Origin: Gammaproteobacteria bacterium
Lineage (GTDB): Bacteria; Pseudomonadota; Gammaproteobacteria; Burkholderiales; Rhodocyclaceae
Direction: 5' to 3'
Length of the DNA stretch: 52,008 bases
NCBI GenBank assembly: GCA_029289235.1
Contig: JARFTZ010000016.1
Span: forward strand, 1 to 52,008
A program made the position numbers and the translations under genes. The notes under the pieces are model-generated. The model had not been told where the DNA came from. It ran no database searches and worked only from the letters and a program-made list of their open reading frames with translations. Positions 41,933-50,542 of the stretch are shown in pieces; the first letter of the stretch is position 1, and every line of letters starts with the position of its first letter.

Positions 41933-41991
41933 GTACGGGATTATACCTAGACGCCGATTTTCGTCTTCGTCGATTCGTCTTTTGCCGGCGC

Positions 41992-43149
41992 TCAGTGTTT
42001 TTGGCGGATTATGTGGCGTACCGCCAGCCCTGCCAGCAGGCCCCAGAACGCGCTGCCGATGCCGAACAGGGCGAGGCCCGACGCGGTGACCAGGAAGGTG
42101 ACCAGCGCGGCGTCGCGTTCCGCGGCGTCGTGCAGCGCGGCGGCGAGGCTGTTGCCGATGGTACCGAACAGGGCGATGCCGGCGATCGCGGCGACGAGTT
42201 CCCGGGGCAGTGCGGCGAACAGCCCGGCGACGGTGGCGCCGAGGATGCCGGTGACGAGGTAGAAAATGCCGGCCCAGACCGCAGCCAGGTAGCGCCGCGC
42301 GGCATCTGGGTGCGCTTCGGGACTCATGCAGATCGCGGCGGTGATCGCCGCCAGATTGAACTGGAAACCGCCGAACGGGGCGAGCAGCAGGCCGGTGACG
42401 CCGGTCCATCCGATCAGCGGCGATACCGGCGTCTTGTAGCCGTTGGCGCGCAGGACGGCCAGGCCGGGAACGTTCTGCGACGACATGGTGACGATGAACA
42501 GCGGGATGCCGACACCGATCAGGGTGGACAGGCTGAAGGTCGGCGCGGTGAATATCGGCTTGGCGACGTCGAACGTCAGCGCCGTCGTCTCGATCATGCC
42601 GCCGGCGGCCGTCCACAGCAGGCCGGCGAGGAAGGTCACGGGGATCGTGTAGCGCGAATTCAGCCGGCGGCCGACGAGGTAGATGCCGAGCATCAGGCCG
42701 ACCAGCGCCGGCTGGCTGCCGAACGCGGTGAACACGTTGAGGCCGAAGCGCAGCAGGACGCCGGCCAGCATCCCCGCCGCCAGCGTCTTCGGGATGTGTT
42801 TCATCAGCGTCTCGACCCAGCCGGTGGCCCCGCACAGGGCGATCAGCGCCGAGGCGAAGAGAAAGGCGCCGATGGCCTCGCTCATCGGCAGCCCGGCGAG
42901 CGAGGTGCCCAGCAGGGCGGCGCCGGGCGTCGACCAGGCCGTGAGCACCGGACTGCGGAAACGCAGCGACAGCCCGATGCAGGTGGCGCCCATGCCGAGG
43001 CCGAGGGCCAGCAGCCAGGAACTCAAGTGCGCCGGGCCGGCGCCGGCCGCAGTGGCCGCCTGGAAGACGATCGCCGCCGAACTGGTATAGCCGACCAGGA
43101 CGGCAATGAAGCCGGCGGAAATCGAGGGGAGGCTGAAGAAACCTTTCAT
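41992..43149 (-). CDS. benE: Benzoate/H+ symporter family protein BenE
   Basis: The 385-residue protein has about 12 membrane helices and the BenE signatures: S-S-A-A-I-V-F-Q-A-A (about 23-32), P-V-L-T-A-W-S-T-P-G-A-A-L-L (about 67-80) and M-S-S-Q-N-V-P-G-L-A-V-L (about 218-229). Members include the benzoate carrier of Acinetobacter and YdcO of E. coli; no benzoate degradation genes lie nearby, so the substrate is open. The start ATG 43149 gives M-K-G-F-F-S-L-P. It is divergent from an XRE-cupin regulator, the same pairing as ydcN-ydcO in E. coli. Confidence 0.9.
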   Translation of the reverse strand: MKGFFSLPSISAGFIAVLVGYTSSAAIVFQAATAAGAGPAHLSSWLLALGLGMGATCIGLSLRFRSPVLTAWSTPGAALLGTSLAGLPMSEAIGAFLFASALIALCGATGWVETLMKHIPKTLAAGMLAGVLLRFGLNVFTAFGSQPALVGLMLGIYLVGRRLNSRYTIPVTFLAGLLWTAAGGMIETTALTFDVAKPIFTAPTFSLSTLIGVGIPLFIVTMSSQNVPGLAVLRANGYKTPVSPLIGWTGVTGLLLAPFGGFQFNLAAITAAICMSPEAHPDAARRYLAAVWAGIFYLVTGILGATVAGLFAALPRELVAAIAGIALFGTIGNSLAAALHDAAERDAALVTFLVTASGLALFGIGSAFWGLLAGLAVRHIIRQKH

Positions 43150-43181
43150 CGGACGGACCCTGTGTGTTGTAATTGCATTCC

Positions 43182-43197
43182 GTGCGTTATGGCGCAC
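43182..43197. promoter_or_regulatory. Palindromic operator, copy 1
   Basis: The 16-base sequence has inverted arms GTGCG and CGCAC around TTATGG. An identical copy lies 37 bases downstream. It sits between the divergent benE and XRE-cupin genes, 33 bases upstream of the benE start. The regulator encoded next door is the obvious candidate to bind it. Confidence 0.8.
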
Positions 43198-43218
43198 GAT
43201 TGGCCGGATGCTAACAGT

Positions 43219-43234
43219 GTGCGTTATGGCGCAC
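43219..43234. promoter_or_regulatory. Palindromic operator, copy 2
   Basis: The same 16 bases as at 43182-43197, with arms GTGCG and CGCAC. It ends 13 bases before the ATG of the XRE-cupin gene, a good position for autorepression. The centre-to-centre spacing of 37 bases is about three and a half helical turns. Confidence 0.8.
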
Positions 43235-43247
43235 AAGCCCTTTGCCC

Positions 43248-43835
43248 ATGAACGAAAACACTACGGAACCTCATCACTATCTCCCGGAGGCATTGCGTGC
43301 GCTGCGCCGGGCGCGCGGCTGGAGCCTCGATCGCGCGGCGCTGGAAACCGGCGTGAGCAAGGCGATGCTCGGGCAGATCGAGCGCGGCGAGTCGAGCCCG
43401 ACGATCGCCACCTTGTGGAAGATCGCCAGCGGCTTCCATGTTTCGCTTTCCGCTTTCCTCGGCCCCGTGCCCGAGGGCGGCGAAGCGGGGACGGTTTTCC
43501 GGCAGGCGGCGGCGCTGCGGCATCAGCCCGGCACGGACGGGATGCTGGTCGCTCCACTGTTTCCTTACGAGGCGCGCTTCGGTTACGAGCTGTTCGAACT
43601 GACTTTGCCGCCCGGCTACGTGCGCGAGTCCGAGGCGCACGAGCCCGGCGTCACCGAGACGGTCATCGTCCTTGCCGGCGCCATGGAGGTGCTGACCGAT
43701 GGGGGCTGGAACCGCCTGACGGTTGGCGAGGCGGTGCGTTTCCCCGCCGACCGGCCGCACGGTTACCGTAATCGCGGCGCGGCGCCGGCTGTCTTCCACA
43801 ACCTGATTCATTACCGCTCGCCGGGGGCTTGCTAG
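43248..43835 (+). CDS. XRE-family regulator with C-terminal cupin domain
   Basis: The 195-residue protein has an N-terminal helix-turn-helix (about 14-65, with the [23 protein letters not shown] pattern). A cupin_2 domain follows (about 105-190), with [12 protein letters not shown] and the H-G-Y-R-N pair typical of the ligand pocket. It belongs to the group of SutR/YdcN-type regulators. It probably controls benE and itself through the two palindromes upstream. The start ATG 43248 is chosen over TTG 43242, which would add two residues. Confidence 0.9.
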   Translation: MNENTTEPHHYLPEALRALRRARGWSLDRAALETGVSKAMLGQIERGESSPTIATLWKIASGFHVSLSAFLGPVPEGGEAGTVFRQAAALRHQPGTDGMLVAPLFPYEARFGYELFELTLPPGYVRESEAHEPGVTETVIVLAGAMEVLTDGGWNRLTVGEAVRFPADRPHGYRNRGAAPAVFHNLIHYRSPGAC

Positions 43836-43872
43836 AATCCCGACGTTTTCAACGGCCGACAGGACCCTTGCC

Positions 43873-45117
43873 ATGACCGGAACGACCTCCACCCCTCTTG
43901 CCCCGGCGCTGCGCCGCCTTGGAACGCCGCTCAGCCCTTCGGCGACGCGTGTGATGCTGCTCGGTGCCGGCGAACTCGGCAAGGAAGTGATCATCGCCCT
44001 GCAGCGGCTCGGGGTGGAGACGATTGCCGTCGACCGCTACGCCGACGCGCCCGGGATGCAGGTGGCGCACCGTTCGCACGTCGTTTCGATGACTGACGGG
44101 CCGGCGCTGCGCGCGCTGATCGAACAGGAGCGTCCGCACCTCGTCGTGCCGGAAATCGAGGCCATCGCCACCGACATGCTGGTCGACATCGAGCGCGAGG
44201 GGCTCGCCGAAGTCATCCCGACCGCGCGCGCCACGCGCCTGACGATGAACCGCGAAGGCATCCGCCGCCTGGCCGCCGAGGAGCTCGGTCTGCCGACCTC
44301 GCCGTATGCCTTCGCCGCATCGCTCGACGAACTCCGCGCGGCCATCGACGCCGGCATCGGCTATCCGTGCCTGGTCAAGCCGACGATGTCGTCGTCCGGC
44401 AAGGGCCAGTCGCTGCTGCGCGGGCCGGAGGACGTCGCCAAGGCGTGGGACTACGCGCTGCAGGGCGGCCGCGTCAGCCAGGCGCGTGTGATCGTCGAAG
44501 GCTTCGTCGATTTCGACTACGAGATCACGCTGCTGACCGTGCGCGCACTCGGTGCCGACGGCACGATCGAAACGCATTTTTGCGCGCCGGTCGGGCATAT
44601 CCAGAAGAACGGCGATTACGTCGAATCCTGGCAGCCGCAGGCGATGAACCCGGCCGCGCTGGAAAAGGCGCAGGGGATTGCCCGGGCCGTGACCGGCAGC
44701 CTGGGCGGGCGCGGCCTGTTCGGCGTCGAGCTGTTCGTCAAGGGCGAGCAGGTGTGGTTCTCCGAGGTCAGTCCGCGCCCGCACGACACGGGGCTCGTCA
44801 CGCTCGCCTCGCAGCGTTTTTCCGAATTCGAACTGCATGCCCGGGCCATCCTCGGCCTGCCGGTCGACGTTTCCTTGCGTGCTCCCGGCGCCTCGGCCGT
44901 GATCTACGGCGGCATCGACGCCAAGGGGATTGGCTTCGAGGGCGTCGCCGAGGCATTGCGCGTTCCCGAGACCGATCTGCGCCTGTTCGGCAAGCCGGAG
45001 AGCTTCACCCGGCGCCGGATGGGTGTCGCCGTGGCCACCGGTGCCGATACCGACGAGGCCAGGGCGCGCGCCAAGGAAGCTGCCGAGACGGTTCGCCCAG
45101 TGGTTGCGCGCGCGTAA
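43873..45117 (+). CDS. purT: Formate-dependent phosphoribosylglycinamide formyltransferase
   Basis: The 414-residue ATP-grasp enzyme has the start motif [10 protein letters not shown] (about 32-41), [13 protein letters not shown] (about 54-66) and M-S-S-S-G-K-G-Q-S (about 173-181). The C-terminal [14 protein letters not shown] stretch holds the metal-binding residues. It formylates GAR using formate and ATP in purine synthesis. The upstream region of 37 bases contains TAGAAT at the end of the previous gene, a possible -10. Confidence 0.97.
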   Translation: MTGTTSTPLAPALRRLGTPLSPSATRVMLLGAGELGKEVIIALQRLGVETIAVDRYADAPGMQVAHRSHVVSMTDGPALRALIEQERPHLVVPEIEAIATDMLVDIEREGLAEVIPTARATRLTMNREGIRRLAAEELGLPTSPYAFAASLDELRAAIDAGIGYPCLVKPTMSSSGKGQSLLRGPEDVAKAWDYALQGGRVSQARVIVEGFVDFDYEITLLTVRALGADGTIETHFCAPVGHIQKNGDYVESWQPQAMNPAALEKAQGIARAVTGSLGGRGLFGVELFVKGEQVWFSEVSPRPHDTGLVTLASQRFSEFELHARAILGLPVDVSLRAPGASAVIYGGIDAKGIGFEGVAEALRVPETDLRLFGKPESFTRRRMGVAVATGADTDEARARAKEAAETVRPVVARA

Positions 45118-45257
45118 GCTCGCACCAGCACCGCGCCGCGTTTGGCTGCCGCGGTGCTGCGGCATTGCGCATCGCCGGGCGGGAGACGCCTTGTCTTGGA
45201 CAGGCCCAGCGTGATCTTTTAGGTACTTTTCTCGACACAAAAGGAGGGGATGCCCGG

Positions 45258-46682
45258 ATGACGGCAAGTTTGGAACGACAGTGGACACATTTTTCCGGAC
45301 GCATGTTGATGATCGGCTTCGGCTGTGTCGCCCAGGGGGTCTTGCTCTTGCTGTTGCGCCACATTGCCATGCGTCCCGGACAGATAACCGTCCTTGCTCC
45401 GCCGGAATGTGACTACTCGGTCGCCGAGTCCTGTGGGGTGCGGGTGGATAAGCTTGCGGTAACGCGTTCCAACTTGTCCTCGATCCTGCCGGAACGGCTC
45501 GAAGCCGGCGATTTCCTGCTCAACCTTTCTGTCGACGTCAGTTGTGTCGACCTCATGGCCTGGTGTCAGGCTCATGGCGTGTTGTATCTGGATGCCTGTA
45601 CCGAGCCGTGGACCGGCGGCTATCTTGACGCGTCGTTGCCCCCGGAAGCACGTACCAACCACGCGTTGCGCCAGGCCGCGCTGGCGCTGCGGGACGGCAA
45701 GCGTGGATCGCCGACGGCGGTCATCACGCATGGGGTCAATCCAGGTCTCGTCTCGCATTTTGTCAAGCAGGCGCTCGTCAATCTGGGGCGCGATTTGTTG
45801 CCGGGGATCAGCGTTCCGCGTGACCAGCAGGGCTGGGCAAGCTTGGCTCAGCGGCTTGGCATTCGTGCCATCCACATCGCGGAACGCGATACGCAGGCGC
45901 CTTCCCAGAGAAAGCAGGTTGGCGAGTTCGTCAATACCTGGTCGGTCGAGGGGCTTCACGGCGAGGCTTGCCAGCCGGCCGAACTGGGGTGGGGCAGCCA
46001 CGAGCGGTGGTTGCCTGCGTGTGCCCGGTTGCTTGATGGAGCGAACGGCGCCGTGTGGCTGAACCGTCCCGGCGGGGAAACACGGGTTCGCAGTTGGACG
46101 CCGCTTGAAGGAAGTTACCACGGATTTTTGATCACCCACAGTGAGTCGCTGTCGATCGCGGACTATCTTACCGTGCGTGGCAGCGAAGGCGTCAGCTATC
46201 GTCCGACGGTGCTCTACGCATATTATCCGTGCGACGACACCGTGCTGTCGTTGCATGAGGCCGCGGGGCGGAATTGGCATCTGCAGGATCGACGACGCTT
46301 GCTGGGTGCCGATGAGATCGTGTCGGGCATGGATGAACTGGGGGTGTTGCTCCTCGGCCATGCGCGGAACGCATACTGGTACGGCTCACGCCTGACGATC
46401 GAGCAGACGCGCAAGCTCTGCCCGTTCAATAACGCGACGAGTCTGCAGACGGCGGCAGGGGTGCTGTCCGGTGTCGTTTGGGCGATCGAGAACCCGAATG
46501 CCGGGATCGTCGAGCCGGATGATTTGCCGTTCCGCGAGTTGATGGCGATCGCTGGGCCGTATCTCGGCGAAATGGTCGGAGCTTATGGCGACTGGACTCC
46601 GCTGCGCGACCGCTGTGCGTTGTTCGCGGATGACGGCAGGGACGACGATCCGTGGCAGTTCGTGAATATGCTTTTGGATTAG
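45258..46682 (+). CDS. hss: Homospermidine synthase
   Basis: The 474-residue protein fits bacterial homospermidine synthase: Rossmann start M-L-M-I-G-F-G-C-V-A-Q-G (about 15-26), the T-H-G-V-N-P-G-L-V-S-H motif (about 158-168), and C-T-E-P-W near the substrate site. The enzyme uses NAD to transfer an aminobutyl group from putrescine to putrescine or spermidine, giving homospermidine. AGGAGG at 45242-45247 lies ten bases before ATG 45258; the ATG at 45250 leads only to a three-codon frame. Upstream coding over purT in this frame is not real. The 140-base gap to purT holds its likely promoter. Confidence 0.93.
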   Translation: MTASLERQWTHFSGRMLMIGFGCVAQGVLLLLLRHIAMRPGQITVLAPPECDYSVAESCGVRVDKLAVTRSNLSSILPERLEAGDFLLNLSVDVSCVDLMAWCQAHGVLYLDACTEPWTGGYLDASLPPEARTNHALRQAALALRDGKRGSPTAVITHGVNPGLVSHFVKQALVNLGRDLLPGISVPRDQQGWASLAQRLGIRAIHIAERDTQAPSQRKQVGEFVNTWSVEGLHGEACQPAELGWGSHERWLPACARLLDGANGAVWLNRPGGETRVRSWTPLEGSYHGFLITHSESLSIADYLTVRGSEGVSYRPTVLYAYYPCDDTVLSLHEAAGRNWHLQDRRRLLGADEIVSGMDELGVLLLGHARNAYWYGSRLTIEQTRKLCPFNNATSLQTAAGVLSGVVWAIENPNAGIVEPDDLPFRELMAIAGPYLGEMVGAYGDWTPLRDRCALFADDGRDDDPWQFVNMLLD

Positions 46683-46830
46683 TGGCCAGAGGGCTATCCG
46701 AGTCGCTTGCTTGCGTTAATATGACGAGCGGACTGCCGTTGTTGCTTCAGTGCCGGAACCATGCGCATTCCGACAAGGTGGGTTTGTTTCGTCGTTTCCC
46801 TGATCTCCTGGGGTAGGTGTTTTGAATCTT

Positions 46831-47238
46831 ATGCAGCAGCCAGAATGCGATGTTTTTTTGGAGCAGCCATCCGATGTTCTTTCGGTTGTTTGCTTGTGTG
46901 CTGAGTGGTGCGGAACGTGCCGGGAGTATCAGAGTGAGTTTGGTAAACTGGCCGATGCGTTTCCCGGAGCCCGGTTTTCCTGGTGGGATATCGAAGAGCG
47001 TGCCGACAGGCTTGGCGATCTCGACATAGAGAATTTTCCGACGCTACTTATACGTAGGGGGCCCTTGGTGCTGTTCTTTGGAACCATGCTGCCGCAAATC
47101 GGTTTGTTGCGCAGGCTCATTGGGTCATTCCTGGAACAGACGGAGGAGGAGGCGCGGCGTTACGCTTTCTCCAGCCCTGAACGCTGCGGCTGGCAATCGA
47201 ATGTCGATCTTTCACAGATCGACTCACACGAGAATTAG
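46831..47238 (+). CDS. Thioredoxin-like protein
   Basis: The 135-residue protein has the active-site W-C-G-T-C (W26, C27, C30) and the F-P-T-L-L-I segment with its cis-proline, typical of thioredoxins. The C-terminus has an extra helix of about 30 residues. No signal peptide is seen, so it likely acts in the cytoplasm. TTG 46822 would add three residues and is an alternative, as the GGGGTAGGTG upstream lies closer to it. It lies directly upstream of the hybrid kinase; if the kinase starts at its early candidate (47201), the two overlap. A role in redox control of that kinase is inference. Confidence 0.85.
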   Translation: MQQPECDVFLEQPSDVLSVVCLCAEWCGTCREYQSEFGKLADAFPGARFSWWDIEERADRLGDLDIENFPTLLIRRGPLVLFFGTMLPQIGLLRRLIGSFLEQTEEEARRYAFSSPERCGWQSNVDLSQIDSHEN

Positions 47239-47272
47239 CGATCCTGACAGAGCCCGAGCGTTGATAGAGAAC

Positions 47273-49777
47273 ATGGAAGCCTTAGCCAAGGTCCGGAACC
47301 TGCGGAGTAGGGCCCCTCTTTTCCTGGTTGTTGCGACAACAGGGGCGTTGATTTTTCTCGTTGCGGGGTTGCTCTGGTCGGATTATCGCGAGCAGTTACG
47401 CAACGCAGAGAGCATTACCCGGCACCTTGCGGCGCTGGCGGCTTCCCGGCTTGAAACGCGTATCCGTCAGATTGAGGCCGGATTGCTGACGATCTCGTCC
47501 GAAATTCCAAAAACGGCGCTTGCCACCGGTGATGCGGGGCGTCATCGGGATCGCATCGGGAGTCTTCTCCCGGCGCATCTGGCTGAACTTGTCGGCGCAA
47601 GAGGGCTGCATATCTGCAATGCCGATGGAGTCGTCGTTTATTCATCAAATGCAGAAACGGGCGATACGGTGAGTGTCGCCGAGAGGCATTACTTTCAGCA
47701 GTTACGAGAAGCCCCCCTGCCGCAAACCGTATTTTCGCCAGTGCTTACGAGCCGGTTTTCCGGAGCAGAGGTAATGGTTGCCGCGCGTGGCCTGCGCGAC
47801 GAAAACGGGGCGTTCTTGGGCGTGGTCTTTGGCGCGCTGGATATCGCGGACTGGCAGCGCCAGTTGGCTGATACGGGCGTTGAAAAACGTGCTGCAGTCG
47901 TTTTGAAGCGTACGGACAACCATGCGCCAGTCCTTCTTCAGCAAGGCGACTCAACGGGGGGGCACGAAGAATTTGGCTCAGCGAAGCTGTTCGTGGAGTC
48001 GGTGGCAACTCTGACGAAAGCGGGGGGGGGCGGCCAGGCGGCCGAATCCACATATCCGTTCTATATTGTGGCTGGCTTGAATCGGCATGATGTGCTGGGT
48101 GGCTGGCTGGCGCGGGTTTCACTTTCCGGTGGGGTCGTTCTTGTCGTCGTGTTCCTGGCTTGCGGCCTCGTTGCGAGGCTGCGACGCATGCGGCAGCGAG
48201 AAGTAAGCATACTTGGTGACGTGGTTCTGAGCGAGTTGCAATTCAGCGATCTGGCGAAACTCGTTCCGGTAGGGATTTGTCGCCTGGACGCTTCCGGCAG
48301 GTGCATCTTTGCCAATGACTGTCTTGCGACCATGCTGGGCTGCACGAGTGGGGATTTGATCGGTCGCGAGTGGTCTGCCATCGCTTCAAGGGATGCTCGG
48401 GGAACGGAGGGCGTTGAGTCTCCAGGTGAGTCTGTCGTGCTAGGTGTAAGCGAATACCAACTGCACGGGCCAAATGGTGGCTCATTCCATGTGATTGGCG
48501 AGTCCAGGGTGGAATGCGGAGCCGACGGCGCGGCGAGAGGATATGTTGTTGCGCTGACCGATATTTCTCGGCAGAAGCGGGCGGAGGCCGAACTTTCCAG
48601 AGCAAAGTTCGAGGCAGAGCAGGCTAATAAAGCGAAGGCTCGGTTTCTGGCCGTGGCGAGCCACGATCTTCGTCAACCGATTCAGGCAATCAACTTGTTC
48701 AAGGATGCCTTGATCCGGGCGGGGCTCACAAGAGAGCAGGAAAACATTGCAAGACTCTTGTCACAGTCCGTCGCTTCTTTGAGCGAACTGCTGTATTCGC
48801 TGCTCGACTTCTCCAAGCTTGATGCCGGCATGGTGCAGCCACAAAAACGACCGGTTGCTATCGAACAAATATTTCGCTCGGTTGATGATGCATTCTCTTC
48901 CATCGCACAGCAGCGTGCCTTGCGCTTCAAGTTCTTTTATCCATTCAAGGAACTGGTCGTGTGCACGGACCCCGGGCTTTTGCTGGGGGTCTTGCGTAAC
49001 CTGATCGACAATGCCTTCAAGTACACGAAGTCGGGCGGAGTGCTGGTCGGAGTACGTGGACGCGAAGGCCGTTTCGTCATCCAGGTTTGGGATACTGGCA
49101 TCGGTTTGCCGGAGGGCGTTGGGGAGCAGATATTCGAAGAGTGTTTTCAACTAGGCAATCCTTCACGGGATAGAGCAAGAGGTATCGGAATTGGGCTGTC
49201 CATCGCGCGACGGACAGCCCGCCTCCTCGGTGGCGAAATTCTGTATCGCTCTCGTGAGGGACGAGGATCGGTGTTCGAAATCTCCTTGCCGTCGAGTGTC
49301 ATCGTGGACGGGGTACGGGGCGCGGTGAGTCTTGTGGATGCGAAAGGTGACGAGAATGCCACCGTGCCGGACTACTCCATTTTCAGTGGCTGGCGGATCG
49401 TTGTTGTCGAGGATGATCCTGTCGTGGCGAAATCCATTGAGCTTTCGTTGCAGGCATTGAACATGGAAGTCGATGTGTTCTGCAGCGCTGAAGAGGCGAT
49501 GGCTTCGCCGCGTTTGCTGGGTGGCGATTTCTACATATCGGATTACCTGCTTCCCGGAGAGAACGGCATTCGCCTGCTGGAAGTTATTCAGAATCGTTCT
49601 TCCAGTCCGATACGCGCCATTCTCATGACAGGTGCGACCTCTCCTGATCGTCAAAAAGCGATTCGATCTCAGCGATGGCGCGTGTTGTACAAACCAGCGG
49701 ACCTCTCTCTTATCCTGTCGATAATGAATGACGTGGTCCGGGCAGAAGCGCTGCAGAACTCAGGTGCAGCGGCATGA
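47273..49777 (+). CDS. Hybrid histidine kinase with periplasmic sensor, PAS and receiver domains
   Basis: From ATG 47273 the protein has 834 residues. It has two membrane helices (about 14-35 and 283-303) around a Cache-like periplasmic domain (about 45-275) and a PAS domain (about 325-430). The kinase core follows with His464 in V-A-S-H-D-L-R-Q-P-I and the G-I-G-I-G-L-S-I box near 647-654, then a receiver (D714, D715, phospho-acceptor D757). The F-L-A-V-A-S-H-D-L-R-Q-P motif places it with NahK/ErcS-like kinases, which pass phosphate to LuxR-type regulators. ATG 47201 is an earlier in-frame start inside the thioredoxin gene. The receiver has K782-P near its end. Confidence 0.9.
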   Translation: MEALAKVRNLRSRAPLFLVVATTGALIFLVAGLLWSDYREQLRNAESITRHLAALAASRLETRIRQIEAGLLTISSEIPKTALATGDAGRHRDRIGSLLPAHLAELVGARGLHICNADGVVVYSSNAETGDTVSVAERHYFQQLREAPLPQTVFSPVLTSRFSGAEVMVAARGLRDENGAFLGVVFGALDIADWQRQLADTGVEKRAAVVLKRTDNHAPVLLQQGDSTGGHEEFGSAKLFVESVATLTKAGGGGQAAESTYPFYIVAGLNRHDVLGGWLARVSLSGGVVLVVVFLACGLVARLRRMRQREVSILGDVVLSELQFSDLAKLVPVGICRLDASGRCIFANDCLATMLGCTSGDLIGREWSAIASRDARGTEGVESPGESVVLGVSEYQLHGPNGGSFHVIGESRVECGADGAARGYVVALTDISRQKRAEAELSRAKFEAEQANKAKARFLAVASHDLRQPIQAINLFKDALIRAGLTREQENIARLLSQSVASLSELLYSLLDFSKLDAGMVQPQKRPVAIEQIFRSVDDAFSSIAQQRALRFKFFYPFKELVVCTDPGLLLGVLRNLIDNAFKYTKSGGVLVGVRGREGRFVIQVWDTGIGLPEGVGEQIFEECFQLGNPSRDRARGIGIGLSIARRTARLLGGEILYRSREGRGSVFEISLPSSVIVDGVRGAVSLVDAKGDENATVPDYSIFSGWRIVVVEDDPVVAKSIELSLQALNMEVDVFCSAEEAMASPRLLGGDFYISDYLLPGENGIRLLEVIQNRSSSPIRAILMTGATSPDRQKAIRSQRWRVLYKPADLSLILSIMNDVVRAEALQNSGAAA

Positions 49778-49825
49778 GGAAGTGCTGTCCAGCCGCGATA
49801 ATCCATCGATTCGGAAAAAAACGTG

Positions 49826-49853
49826 TTGGATTTCGCTTATTTATTCGTAGAAT
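49826..49853 (+). promoter_or_regulatory. Candidate sigma-70 promoter of the LuxR-type regulator
   Basis: TTGGAT at 49826-49831 and TAGAAT at 49848-49853 are separated by 16 bases, in an AT-rich gap between the kinase and regulator genes. The regulator ATG is 35 bases downstream. The match is reasonable but not perfect. Confidence 0.4.
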
Positions 49854-49888
49854 CTCGGCTTTCCGGGGGACTGAATCGTGGTGTTTTA

Positions 49889-50542
49889 ATGACTAGGCTG
49901 CTTGTAATCGAGGATCATGCGCTGGTTCGCGAAGGTCTTGTTCAGACATTGAAACTGCTCGGAGCGGGAGTTGAAGTCTCTGATGTGGCAGACTTCGACG
50001 GTGCAAACACTCTGCTCGAGAAGGAGTCGGTCTTTGACTTGGTGCTTCTCGATCTGGGGTTGCCCGGGGTTGACGGCATTACTTGCCTGAAGTCATTCCG
50101 CCAGCGATATCCCGATATGCCGGTAGTGATCCTGTCTGCATACGATGATGTTCAGACCATCGGCAAAGCGATGGCGTGCGGCGCTTCCGGGTTTGTCTCC
50201 AAGGCTTATTCAAGCGAGCGCCTTCTTGCCGTGTTGCGTGACGTGTTGGCGGGAAAAGTGATGGTGCCCGAGTTGTCACCGGTTATCTCCTTTTCTTCGG
50301 AGCCACACCCCCCGATGCTGGGGGGCGAGTCCGATCCGTCTGATTTCGGGCTGACCGGCCGTCAGGCCGAGGTTCTCGGTCTGATGGCCAGAGGGAAGTC
50401 CAATCGGGACATCGCAACGATTCTTGGCTTGTCCGAAGGCACGGTCAAAATTCACCTGACTGCCATTTTCAAGGTGCTTGGAGTCTCAAGTCGGACGCAG
50501 GCGATGGTGGTTGTCGCGCGCAGGGGCATTCGCCTGGGGTGA
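49889..50542 (+). CDS. LuxR/NarL-family response regulator
   Basis: The 217-residue protein has a receiver (E8-D9, phospho-acceptor D55 in L-L-D-L-G-L-P-G) and a LuxR helix-turn-helix (about 150-210; L-T-G-R-Q-A-E-V-L-G-L-M-A-R-G-K-S-N-R-D-I-A). It lies after the hybrid kinase and is its likely partner. The start ATG 49889 gives the normal receiver beginning M-T-R-L-L-V-I-E-D-H; a longer frame back to 49823 is not family-like. Its last 57 bases overlap the convergent methyltransferase gene. Confidence 0.93.
   Translation: MTRLLVIEDHALVREGLVQTLKLLGAGVEVSDVADFDGANTLLEKESVFDLVLLDLGLPGVDGITCLKSFRQRYPDMPVVILSAYDDVQTIGKAMACGASGFVSKAYSSERLLAVLRDVLAGKVMVPELSPVISFSSEPHPPMLGGESDPSDFGLTGRQAEVLGLMARGKSNRDIATILGLSEGTVKIHLTAIFKVLGVSSRTQAMVVVARRGIRLG

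Noticed and set aside
40523-42835. A 770-codon minus-strand frame covering pssA and part of benE
   Set aside because: Only the part up to 41932 looks like a protein (PssA). The rest lies in another frame of benE and is Arg/Pro-rich with no family pattern.
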